A DNA stretch of 7,585 nt from Alphaproteobacteria bacterium (GTDB lineage: Bacteria > Pseudomonadota > Alphaproteobacteria > Rhizobiales > Hyphomicrobiaceae), in assembly GCA_022600335.1 (NCBI GenBank), contig JAHZKN010000367.1, forward strand, positions 1 through 7,585. The letters run 5' to 3'. Of the stretch, positions 1-5,899 are shown piece by piece; positions within the stretch are counted from its first letter, which is position 1; every line of letters starts with the position of its first letter. A program made the position numbers and the translations under genes. The notes beneath the pieces are model-generated. The model ran no database searches. It worked only from the letters and a program-made list of their open reading frames with translations, and had not been told where the DNA came from.

Positions 1-294
1 GGCAAGAAAGTGTTGATCGGACAGGAAGGGTCTGTTGTTGGCACAGTAACAGCCGAAACTGTTGAAATTCATGGTGGGCTCAAAGGTGCGGTGCGCGCAA
101 CTTCCGTCACCTTGCAACCGACAGCGCAAGTTGAAGGCGACATCCATCACGGAACATTAGCCATTGCTGAGGGTGCAATCTTTGATGGCAGTGTGCGCCG
201 GCCCAAAGATCCATCTGAACTCACGCCCAATCTTGACCCGACCAGCCATCAAAACGGTAAGTCAGGCGCGGCAAGTTCTTATTCGAACAGCTGA
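1..294 (+). CDS. Bactofilin (polymer-forming cytoskeletal protein), 3' part
   Basis: Reading frame 1 is open from the first base to a TGA at 292-294, so the gene enters from the left and 97 C-terminal codons are visible. The protein shows the short-period beta-helix pattern of bactofilins: hydrophobic/glycine repeats such as IGQEGSVVGTV, VEIHGGLKGAVRA, and TAQVEGDIHHGTLAI followed by EGAIFDGSV. A polar, proline-containing tail (about the last 30 residues) follows, ending in Ser-Asn-Ser. Bactofilins self-assemble without nucleotide into membrane-associated filaments that localise cell-wall enzymes. A GTG at 10 is in frame but lies inside the repeat domain, so it is unlikely to be the true start. 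The next gene is convergent. The fold call is strong; the specific cellular role is not visible here. Confidence 0.9.
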   Translation, partial: GKKVLIGQEGSVVGTVTAETVEIHGGLKGAVRATSVTLQPTAQVEGDIHHGTLAIAEGAIFDGSVRRPKDPSELTPNLDPTSHQNGKSGAASSYSNS

Positions 295-311
295 CTGCGG
301 CATAGCGCCAA

Positions 312-374
312 AAAAAACTATAAAGCAGTGCGGGTGAGTGCCGGACTTGATTTCGGCAGGCTCTCCCGTACTGC
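312..374 (-). terminator. Intrinsic terminator of the small Cys4 secreted protein gene
   Basis: Bases 325-338 pair with 361-374: a 14-bp stem with one G-T wobble and one mismatch. Inside it a second 5-bp stem pairs 339-343 (TGCCG) with 354-358 (CGGCA). Read on the minus strand, the hairpin begins 26 bases after the stop codon at 401-403 and is followed by TTTATAGTTTTTTTT. That is the layout of a rho-independent terminator. On the plus strand the hairpin is also 30 bases past the bactofilin stop, but only a weak T-rich stretch follows there, so any action in that direction would be weaker. Confidence 0.75.
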
Positions 375-400
375 GCAGGCCGTGTTTGTTCGTCGGCGTC

Positions 401-733
401 TTAGAGCCCGATGCGCCCGCCATGTGGATGCACTTGGCGACAGGTGTCTCGCACGCGGATATCCTGACCGACAAAACGGCAGACATGACGCTTGCGGTTC
501 GGGTTGTTGCGCAGCGCGCTGTCAGAAACACGGACGCCGTACTGACGGGCAACTTTGCCAAGCAGGGCATCCTGACAATAGGGCGTCACAATCCACTGAC
601 CGCGCTGCTTCTGCGCGCCATTCTTGCAGACGATGCGCGCCTCAGCTGCCGGGCCAGCCGCCGCGGCAAAGATCACCGCTATCATCACGCTCATGGCGCG
701 TCCCATACTTAAGATGCCTAAACCTCTCGACAT
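401..733 (-). CDS. Small exported four-cysteine protein, function unknown
   Basis: 110 residues. The ATG at 733-731 is preceded by AAGGAGG (739-745) with a 5-base gap; this decides the start over longer in-frame options up to 820. Residues 1-32 look like a Sec signal peptide: a basic start, a hydrophobic stretch (MSVMIAVIFAAAAG) and an Ala-Glu-Ala cleavage motif before Arg33. The mature part is basic and about 78 residues long, with four cysteines at 36, 53, 85 and 98, consistent with two disulfides in the periplasm. Recognisable segments are RIVCKNG, WIVTPYCQD, VARQYGV, RNNPNRKRHVCRFVG and DIRVRDTC. I recall similar short proteins annotated as hypothetical in Hyphomicrobiales, but no biochemical function. 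It is transcribed alone, convergent with the bactofilin gene. The gene call is well supported; the function is unknown. Confidence 0.85.
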   Translation of the reverse strand: MSRGLGILSMGRAMSVMIAVIFAAAAGPAAEARIVCKNGAQKQRGQWIVTPYCQDALLGKVARQYGVRVSDSALRNNPNRKRHVCRFVGQDIRVRDTCRQVHPHGGRIGL

Positions 734-738
734 GGCCG

Positions 739-745
739 CCTCCTT
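739..745 (-). promoter_or_regulatory. Strong Shine-Dalgarno site fixing the start at 733
   Basis: On the minus strand AAGGAGG stands five bases before the ATG at 733-731. It is a near-perfect complement to the 16S rRNA tail. A run of eight T (750-757) lies directly upstream in the leader. Confidence 0.8.
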
Positions 746-1276
746 ACTGAAAAAAAACCGCGTACGCTCGCAATCTTTAGATGGTGACAGAAGTTGTGAG
801 GATGATAGCACGATCTGCACTGCAGCCGGCCTCTAGCACCCGCGCTGCTGGGGCCAATCGCGCATATAATCAATGCCCGCCCAAATGCCCCACTAAGCCC
901 AGGTGACGTGCTTTAGACGCAGCGCGGCCACCCTCTTCCTGCGGCCTGCGGTCGCGGTTCTGGTGCAACGTTCAAAAAAATCGCATGCGAATCAAGGCCC
1001 CGTACTGAGTTGCGATGTTGCGCCGCAACAAACGCCGTTGACCTGCCATGTTGTGAGTGTTTGGTTCCGCCGACCAGAACATGGGTCCATCATTGGGACT
1101 CTGGAAACAGTAGGTGAGAGAACGGGATCTGGTGTTGGGCTAAACGAAATTCTTCGCACGAAAAGCCAAAAGTTGATCAATCATAATTGAACCCGGCAAT
1201 AGGGCACACGGTGCTTGATGGCCTAGGGCGTTGGCAACTGCGAAGAGACTTCAACTCAACAGCTCTTGCCCCATAA

Positions 1277-1282
1277 AAGGAG
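1277..1282 (+). promoter_or_regulatory. Shine-Dalgarno site of the RlpA-like gene
   Basis: AAGGAG lies eight bases before the ATG at 1291. It favours this start over the in-frame ATG four codons later (1303). Confidence 0.75.
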
Positions 1283-1290
1283 TGTCATAA

Positions 1291-1872
1291 ATGCGGATTA
1301 TCATGAGCTTCGCATTAGCAATCGTTGGCTTTGTCTTGGCGAGTGCACCCTCAGCCGAAGCCGCTTCAACGTGGCGTTGTATGGGTCCTTCTTACGCCTG
1401 CAGTGCGCCGGCGAAGAAAGTTGCTCGCAAGTGGACCTACAAAAAGAAATATACCAAACGCAAAGCTGCAAGCCGTAAGTACAAGAGCAAATATAAGGCT
1501 AAATCAGCTTACAAGGCGAAGAAGAAATCGTATTCAAAACGCAAGTACGCCAAGCGCACCTCTAAAAAGCGCTATTCAGGCGGCGGCCGCACATCCGGCA
1601 TTGCGTCTTACTATTGGCAGCCACAGCGTGTTGCCTCCGGCGGCTGGTTCAATCCAAACGCCCTGACAGCAGCCCACAAGACCCTGCCATTCGGTACACG
1701 CGTTCGCGTTACCAACCAGCGCAACGGCAAATCCGTTGTCGTGCGGATTAATGACCGCGGCCCTTACATCAAAGGCCGTGTGATTGACCTTTCAAAGCGC
1801 GCTGCTGGTGTCATCGGCATGCGTGGAGCTGGTATTGCACCGGTTCGACTGCAGATCCTGGGTCGCGGTTAG
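1291..1872 (+). CDS. RlpA-family double-psi beta-barrel protein with a Lys/Tyr-rich stalk
   Basis: 193 residues in three parts. Residues 1-24 are a Sec signal peptide ending Ala-Glu-Ala; there is no lipobox cysteine, unlike the lipoprotein RlpA of E. coli. Residues 42-95 form a low-complexity stalk with 28 Lys/Arg, 8 Tyr and no acidic residue. Residues 102-191 are the RlpA double-psi barrel: SGIASYYW, then [13 protein letters not shown] (His129), then VRINDRGP (Asp155) and [10 protein letters not shown]. The His and Asp correspond to the conserved active-site positions of the RlpA/MltA-type barrel fold. RlpA proteins of some bacteria cleave glycan strands lacking stem peptides at the septum. 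Here the usual C-terminal SPOR domain is absent, so the cationic stalk may supply envelope binding (inference). Two cysteines (30 and 37) sit just after the cleavage site. It appears monocistronic: own ribosome site upstream, strong terminator downstream. Confidence 0.9.
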   Translation: MRIIMSFALAIVGFVLASAPSAEAASTWRCMGPSYACSAPAKKVARKWTYKKKYTKRKAASRKYKSKYKAKSAYKAKKKSYSKRKYAKRTSKKRYSGGGRTSGIASYYWQPQRVASGGWFNPNALTAAHKTLPFGTRVRVTNQRNGKSVVVRINDRGPYIKGRVIDLSKRAAGVIGMRGAGIAPVRLQILGRG

Positions 1873-1925
1873 TACCTCAGGACCACTTCAGAGTGAGATC
1901 GACCATCGGTCGGTCATGAGCAGAC

Positions 1926-1967
1926 GGGCGGCAGAGCTTTTCAGGCTTTGCCGCCCGATCTTTTTTT
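1926..1967 (+). terminator. Intrinsic terminator after the RlpA-like gene
   Basis: GGGCGGCAGAGC (1926-1937) pairs with GCTTTGCCGCCC (1945-1956) over 12 bp with a single G-U wobble and a 7-base loop. GATC and seven T (1961-1967) follow. It sits 53 bases past the stop at 1870-1872. Confidence 0.92.
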
Positions 1968-1977
1968 ATAGAGCGAG

Positions 1978-2006
1978 ATCCGAAAAGTGGACACCGGTTT
2001 TCGGAT
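1978..2006. repeat. Inverted repeat ATCCGAAAA...TTTTCGGAT, dispersed-repeat type
   Basis: Nine-base perfect arms ATCCGAAAA (1978-1986) and TTTTCGGAT (1998-2006) flank GTGGACACCGG. Within that, GG and CC can extend the pairing around a three-base ACA loop. From memory, the CCGAAAAGTGG...CCGGTTTTCGG consensus is a common intergenic repeat in rhizobia and relatives. The recall is established knowledge; copy number in this genome cannot be seen from one window. Confidence 0.65.
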
Positions 2007-2026
2007 AAATCGAGCGCAAAAACAAT

Positions 2027-2072
2027 AACTAGAGCACGATGCGATTCCGATTAGTCGCATCATACTCTAGTT
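2027..2072. repeat. 18-bp palindromic element with a 10-base loop
   Basis: Arm 2027-2044 (AACTAGAGCACGATGCGA) faces arm 2055-2072 (TCGCATCATACTCTAGTT) across TTCCGATTAG. On the plus strand two positions are C-A mismatches. On the minus strand both become G-U wobbles, so a minus-strand transcript would pair over all 18 positions. The GAGCAyGATGCGATT core is again typical of dispersed Hyphomicrobiales repeats. It lies 20 bases from the previous element and downstream of the terminator, in a gene-poor gap before the regulator gene. It is too short and lacks any coding part, so it is not an insertion sequence. Confidence 0.65.
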
Positions 2073-2217
2073 CCGCCAGACACTAGAATATCGGGTTGAT
2101 TGAACCAGGCGCTATACATGCAATCTTCCCCACGGCGGCATCCCTCCCTTGCCGTTATGCGTCAAAAGCCGGTATCTTTCTGCACCACTTGTGTTCCGCA
2201 ATAGAGCCCATGGCCCA

Positions 2218-3018
2218 ATGACAAAACGCCACCTGTCGGCTGACCGCAGCAGCGCTCTCGAGATGTTGCGCACGGCCATGGTCGAGAAGAAACTGACCCA
2301 GGCCGAGCTCGCAGACGCTGCCGATTGCCACGAAAAAACAGTACAGAATTTGCTGCAGGGAAAAACAGTGCGCCACCAGACGCTATTTGACGTTTGCATG
2401 GTGCTGGGACTTGATTTCCAAACTTTGCGCAATCAATGGGATGGCCCGGAAGCAAGTGGCGAGGGTCCGATGGATCTCATGGCCCGAGGCGGTCCGGTCG
2501 CACCAACGTATATGGGCGCCTACACCAAGGCGGCGGTTGACCACTACATTGGCAGCTATTTAACGGTGCGCCCGTCGTTCACGGATACGGAAAAGATTGT
2601 CGCCTACAAGACAGACGTGGTCTGGGATCCAGAATGGCCAAGCTTGCTATTTGAAGAAAGCCAACGCCCAGACATGCCCTACTCGCATCGTGGGCGGTTA
2701 TATATTCCAGCCGCATCGATGTTCATTCATCTCGTATCGCTAACTAAGGGTGCCATGCGTATGGTGATCCTGTCGCAGCTTGATCAAAGTGGCCAAATGC
2801 GCGGACTGATCACAACACTGAACAAACAGGGCGCAATGTTTGTGCCGGTGGCCGCACCTATTGTCTATATCCGCACGCAAGATGCAGACAGCTCTGCACT
2901 TGGGGAAATCACCTCATCCCACGACTCTTACGCAGACTATAAGCGCCTTCTCAGAGCAACTCTGGATGACGGCTATGCGCACCTATGTGCGCCAACGCTC
3001 GCCATGGCAAAATCGTAG
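2218..3018 (+). CDS. XRE-type helix-turn-helix regulator with an unassigned C-terminal domain
   Basis: 266 residues from ATG 2218 to TAG 3016-3018. Residues about 12-68 are a Cro/C1-like DNA-binding domain: LTQAELADAADCHEKTVQNL fits helix-turn-helix, followed by the usual LFDVCMVLGLDF helix. After a glycine/proline linker (about 76-96), residues about 98-255 form one mixed alpha/beta domain containing YMGAYTKAAVDHYIGSYLTVRPSF, KTDVVWDPEW, GRLYIPAAS, MRMVILSQLD and PVAAPIVYIR. This suggests a ligand- or signal-sensing module, but I do not recognise a named family. There is no membrane segment, so the protein is cytoplasmic. Start choice is uncertain: the frame stays open to TTG 2149 and GTG 2191, and only a weak GAG precedes 2218. 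I chose 2218 because it is the first ATG and leaves a complete DNA-binding domain. Targets are unknown; self-regulation through its leader is possible but not shown. Confidence 0.85.
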   Translation: MTKRHLSADRSSALEMLRTAMVEKKLTQAELADAADCHEKTVQNLLQGKTVRHQTLFDVCMVLGLDFQTLRNQWDGPEASGEGPMDLMARGGPVAPTYMGAYTKAAVDHYIGSYLTVRPSFTDTEKIVAYKTDVVWDPEWPSLLFEESQRPDMPYSHRGRLYIPAASMFIHLVSLTKGAMRMVILSQLDQSGQMRGLITTLNKQGAMFVPVAAPIVYIRTQDADSSALGEITSSHDSYADYKRLLRATLDDGYAHLCAPTLAMAKS

Positions 3019-3041
3019 CGCCGTTACCGTATCAAAATCTG

Positions 3042-4088
3042 CTAGGCTTTTTTCGCCTGATCCGCGATCGATTCATCGAGAAAATGCGCCCGTAGGTTGA
3101 CCGTTTCCCGCCAACCAATGGGGCGACGATGGGCCTTTAGCCAAAGATCCGCTTCTTTTCGGCCCTTCTCAAACAACGGTTTCAACGTTGCTTTGTCGGA
3201 CTTCAATTTAGATTCGTCGCTGAGTTTGCTTGTGTGTTGGGCTCCGTCGATCAAATGGAAGCGATGCTTAAGGAGGATCTTGAGTTTCCCACCACGACCG
3301 GCACCAACGCCAGCAAGGCCCTCACGCATGTGTGTGATGATTTCGATATCACGCAGCAAAGGTGCATTAAACGTCATCCAGTTGACATGGCCTGCAATCT
3401 CGCGGGCACCGGTCGGCAGCTGATTGCGATTCACAGGGCTCAACTGCACGATCAGCGTATCGCGTACTCGGCTTTCAAGCGCCAAATTCACCAAATCCGG
3501 ATTGGCTGAAAAGCCACCGTCCCAATACCCGCGCCCGTCAATCTCAACAGCATGATGCAGAGTTGGCAGACAAGCGGATGCCAGGACCGCCTCAACAGTT
3601 AGTCCCTTGCGGCGAAACAGGCGTGCCTGGCCGGTCGCCACATCGGTCGCTGAAATCAACAACTCGACCGGGCTGCGATACCGTAAGCGCTCGAAGTCAA
3701 TGGTCTTCGTCAACAACTGGCGGAGGGGATCAAAACCCAACGGATTAAAATCATATGGTGAAATAAGCCCGGCGGCATGGCTCAGTGCAGCCGCCTGTGC
3801 AACGCCAAAGAAAAACGGATTGACGCGCATCAAGTCCGGTACACCGGCTTTGTAAACGCCTTCCCAAATGGCGCGCAACTTAGCACGTGCTGCCTCGTTG
3901 CCGCCTTCCGCTAGTCCATCCGCAACAGCAACCGCATTGATCGCACCAGCGCTTGCGCCGGAAATCCAGCCAATAGAAACATCATTGTTTTCAAGCAAAC
4001 GATCAAGCACCCCCCACGTGAAAGCGCCATGGGCGCCACCACCTTGGAGAGCAAGATTGATTGTTGCTTTGCGTCTGAGAAGACCCAA
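3042..4088 (-). CDS. Patatin-like phospholipase (serine acyl hydrolase)
   Basis: 348 residues from the TTG at 4088-4086. Patatin hallmarks are complete: the oxyanion-hole loop LALQGGGAHGAF (Gly16-Gly18), the nucleophile elbow Gly44-Ala-Ser46-Ala-Gly48, and the catalytic Asp190 in YWDGGFSANPDL. These form the Ser-Asp dyad that hydrolyses acyl esters of membrane lipids. A C-terminal region of about 150 residues, ending with RPIGWRETVNLRAHF, matches the bacterial subfamily I recall from alphaproteobacteria, whose substrate is unsettled. There is no signal peptide, so it is probably cytoplasmic or membrane-peripheral. The frame is open to a GTG at 4151-4149, which would add 21 residues and sit 6 bases from the ATPase stop but has no ribosome site. 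The TTG is preceded by AGAGGG seven bases away. It is the last gene of the uptake operon and converges, 23 bases apart, with the regulator. Confidence 0.9.
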   Translation of the reverse strand: MGLLRRKATINLALQGGGAHGAFTWGVLDRLLENNDVSIGWISGASAGAINAVAVADGLAEGGNEAARAKLRAIWEGVYKAGVPDLMRVNPFFFGVAQAAALSHAAGLISPYDFNPLGFDPLRQLLTKTIDFERLRYRSPVELLISATDVATGQARLFRRKGLTVEAVLASACLPTLHHAVEIDGRGYWDGGFSANPDLVNLALESRVRDTLIVQLSPVNRNQLPTGAREIAGHVNWMTFNAPLLRDIEIITHMREGLAGVGAGRGGKLKILLKHRFHLIDGAQHTSKLSDESKLKSDKATLKPLFEKGRKEADLWLKAHRRPIGWRETVNLRAHFLDESIADQAKKA

Positions 4089-4157
4089 ACTTTTTCCCTC
4101 TGAAATCCGACCGCCGTGGCTGTTTCTATGCGCTGATCGTTGCGGCAACACAAGACG

Positions 4158-4931
4158 TTATGATGTCAGAGCCTTGATTGGAACCACGGCTGCGACACCT
4201 TCGACCTCGCCAATCGCCGCATCCACACCGTACGCTGCGGCAACCTGAGCCCGTGTCAAAACATCGCGCGTGGCGCCAAATGCAACGACGCGACCCTCTT
4301 TAAGCAAAAGGACCTGGTCACAGAACCTGTAGGCAAACGACAGGTCATGCATTGCCACAACAACCAAACGGCCACGGCCAGACAGCCTTTTGAAGTGCTC
4401 AAAAAGTGCCAAACCATGTGCAGGATCGAGCCCGGCTGCCGGCTCGTCTGCCAAAAGGATCTCTGTGTCTTGCGCAAGAAGCCGCGCAACAAGGACACGC
4501 GCAAGCTCGCCCCCAGATAGAGAAGTTACGGGACGTTCGCCGAGATGACCAACCGCCATGGCCTGCATGGCGTCGTCAACACGATCTGCATCTTTTGCGC
4601 GCAACGTTGACAAACTTGACACGTAAGGCATCCGGCCAAGGGCAACAACATTGCGCACAGCAACGGGCCAACTCACATGGTGATCCTGCGGCAGATAGGC
4701 AACGGTACGCACCAACCGATTTGCCCCAATGTTGCCAATCGGCGTGCCGGAGATGTTGATTTCACCAGAGATATCGGACGCAATACCACTCAATGCCCTA
4801 AGCAGGGTTGATTTGCCCGCCCCGTTGGGCCCAACGACCGCGGTCAGGGTGCCAGCTTGAAATGTGACATCAAGCCCGTGCAAAATTTCACGCGCATCAC
4901 GGCGCGCTTTTAAAGCATGACATGAAATCAT
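4158..4931 (-). CDS. ABC transporter ATPase, BtuD/FecE type
   Basis: 257 residues. The ATG at 4931-4929 overlaps the permease TGA as ATGA, which fixes the start; an upstream in-frame start at 4970 would lie inside the permease gene. All nucleotide-binding motifs are intact: Walker A GPNGAGKST (34-42), Q-loop Gln82 in YLPQD, signature LSGGE (138-142), Walker B ILLADE (158-163), D-loop GLDPAH, and switch His195 in MHD. The length and the LPQDHHVSWPVAVRNVVALGR segment are typical of ATPases driving iron-siderophore or cobalamin import. It would form a cytoplasmic dimer on two copies of the permease. GGGAG lies 11 bases upstream, so translation probably relies on coupling to the permease. The family is certain; the substrate is not. 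Confidence 0.93.
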   Translation of the reverse strand: MISCHALKARRDAREILHGLDVTFQAGTLTAVVGPNGAGKSTLLRALSGIASDISGEINISGTPIGNIGANRLVRTVAYLPQDHHVSWPVAVRNVVALGRMPYVSSLSTLRAKDADRVDDAMQAMAVGHLGERPVTSLSGGELARVLVARLLAQDTEILLADEPAAGLDPAHGLALFEHFKRLSGRGRLVVVAMHDLSFAYRFCDQVLLLKEGRVVAFGATRDVLTRAQVAAAYGVDAAIGEVEGVAAVVPIKALTS

Positions 4932-5899
4932 GACGGTCCAAGCTCCCGTCGCGTTTTCAACACAAGCCATAGAAAAAATGGCGCACCGATGAGTGAGGTC
5001 ACAACGCCAAGGCGAAAGTCCCCCGCTGGCGACAGAAGCCGCAACAGCAAATCTGCAGCCAACACCAAGGCAGCACCGCCAAAGAAACTTGGACCAAGCA
5101 CGCGCGCCGGTTGATAGCCAACAAATGGCCGCACGAGATGCGGAATAATCAAACCAACAAAACCAATCGCGCCGGCGACAGCCGTCGCTGCACCAACCGA
5201 TAGCGCGGAACCTACAATTGCTGAAAACCGCAAAACTCTAAGATTGGCACCGAGGTTTTCCGCCGCATCTTCACCGAGGATCAACGCGTCAAGCGCGCGG
5301 CCTGTCGACATCAAGACAGCACAGCCGATCGCGATTAGCGGAGCAGCAAGTGCAACGTGCAACAGAGAGCGGTCGCTGAGCGAACCCAACAACCAATACA
5401 GCATCTCGGAGACTGCAAAAGGATTGTCGGCCAAATTTAGAACAAGCGCTGTCATTGCACTTGCAATTGCAGACACCGCAACGCCCGCCAGGATCACCGT
5501 CAACGGGCCAAACTGACCGCCAGCGAGCAAAAAGATAATTGCCGTCGCCAGGGCTGCGCCGACGAGCCCACCAACCGGAAGTGCCATAGCAAACGCCGCC
5601 GCAAGCCCGGTGTGAATGGCAACGACGGCGCCCAACGCGGCTCCTCCGGTCACACCAAGTATGCCAGGTTCGGCAAGCGGATTTCGCAAGTACCCCTGCA
5701 GTACAGCCCCTGAAAGACCCAACGCCCCACCGACCAGAAAGCCCAACACCGCGCGCGGCAAGCGGATCTCTTCCAGAATCAAACGCGCAGCATCTTCACT
5801 GCCTGGAATTCCGAATCCACTCGGCCCCAATGATAGTGAGGCTGTAAAAAGTACAAGCGACAAACCAATTGCAATTGTCAGTGGTAGCGACGGCTTCAT
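4928..5899 (-). CDS. FecCD/BtuC-type ABC transporter permease
   Basis: 323 residues, about the usual length for the family, almost entirely hydrophobic, with around ten membrane segments expected. Family signatures are clear: RLPRAVLGFLVGGALGLSGA (46-65), LRNPLAEPGILG (71-82), LLGSLSDRS (170-178), the cytoplasmic coupling region LGEDAAENLG (208-217), GAIGFVGLIIPHLVR (243-257) and LGVVTSLIGAPFFLWL (298-313). It forms the homodimeric channel of type II importers for cobalamin, haem or ferric siderophores. The ATG at 5899-5897 overlaps the binding-protein TGA (ATGA), and its own TGA overlaps the ATPase ATG in the same way, so the three proteins are translationally coupled. No frameshift or missing block was seen. 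Confidence 0.94.
   Translation of the reverse strand: MKPSLPLTIAIGLSLVLFTASLSLGPSGFGIPGSEDAARLILEEIRLPRAVLGFLVGGALGLSGAVLQGYLRNPLAEPGILGVTGGAALGAVVAIHTGLAAAFAMALPVGGLVGAALATAIIFLLAGGQFGPLTVILAGVAVSAIASAMTALVLNLADNPFAVSEMLYWLLGSLSDRSLLHVALAAPLIAIGCAVLMSTGRALDALILGEDAAENLGANLRVLRFSAIVGSALSVGAATAVAGAIGFVGLIIPHLVRPFVGYQPARVLGPSFFGGAALVLAADLLLRLLSPAGDFRLGVVTSLIGAPFFLWLVLKTRRELGPS

Larger units (their letters stand above)
734..1290. other. Gene-free divergent spacer of about 560 bases
   Basis: This stretch separates the divergent starts at 733 (-) and 1291 (+) and must hold both promoters, but I could not find a convincing -35/-10 pair for either. A weak CATAAT hexamer at 1182-1187 has no matching -35. 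Short symmetric sequences are present: TCGCATGCGA (981-990), GTTGCG-C-CGCAAC (1017-1029) and TTGATCAA (1173-1180). The 95-codon plus frame at 903-1190 starts with GTG, has no ribosome site and no recognisable composition, so I do not call it. No tRNA, sRNA terminator or repeat array was seen. Confidence 0.5.
1873..2217. other. Spacer between the RlpA-like gene and the regulator
   Basis: These 345 bases hold the terminator and the two inverted repeats listed separately, then about 145 bases of regulator leader. I saw no convincing promoter: TATACA (2113-2118) has a TTGATT upstream, but with only an 11-base spacer, and TAGAAT (2084-2089) lacks a -35. No tRNA or small gene is supported. Confidence 0.5.

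Noticed and set aside
328..750. Plus-strand open frames of 140 and 124 codons opposite the Cys4 gene
   Set aside because: They are antisense to a gene with a perfect ribosome site, signal peptide and terminator; their Arg/Cys-rich translation looks like shadow coding.
974..990. Minus-strand terminator formed by TCGCATGCGA plus a T7 run
   Set aside because: The palindrome has no room for a loop; only three base pairs remain once a four-base loop is allowed, and no gene ends upstream on that strand.
903..1190. 95-codon plus-strand frame in the spacer
   Set aside because: GTG start, no ribosome site, no recognisable domain or signal peptide, and it runs through the palindromes. Composition looks non-coding.
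1978..2072. Miniature transposon or insertion-sequence remnant
   Set aside because: Two different short inverted repeats, no target-site duplication seen, and no transposase fragment; a dispersed palindromic repeat fits better.
2096..2118. Promoter for the regulator (TTGATT ... TATACA)
   Set aside because: The spacer is only 11 bases, far from the usual 16-18, and the -10 match is partial.
3042..4151. Patatin as an effector of a CBASS-type defence system
   Set aside because: No nucleotidyltransferase (cyclase), E1/E2/JAB or HORMA/TRIP13 gene is nearby; the neighbours are an ordinary uptake operon.
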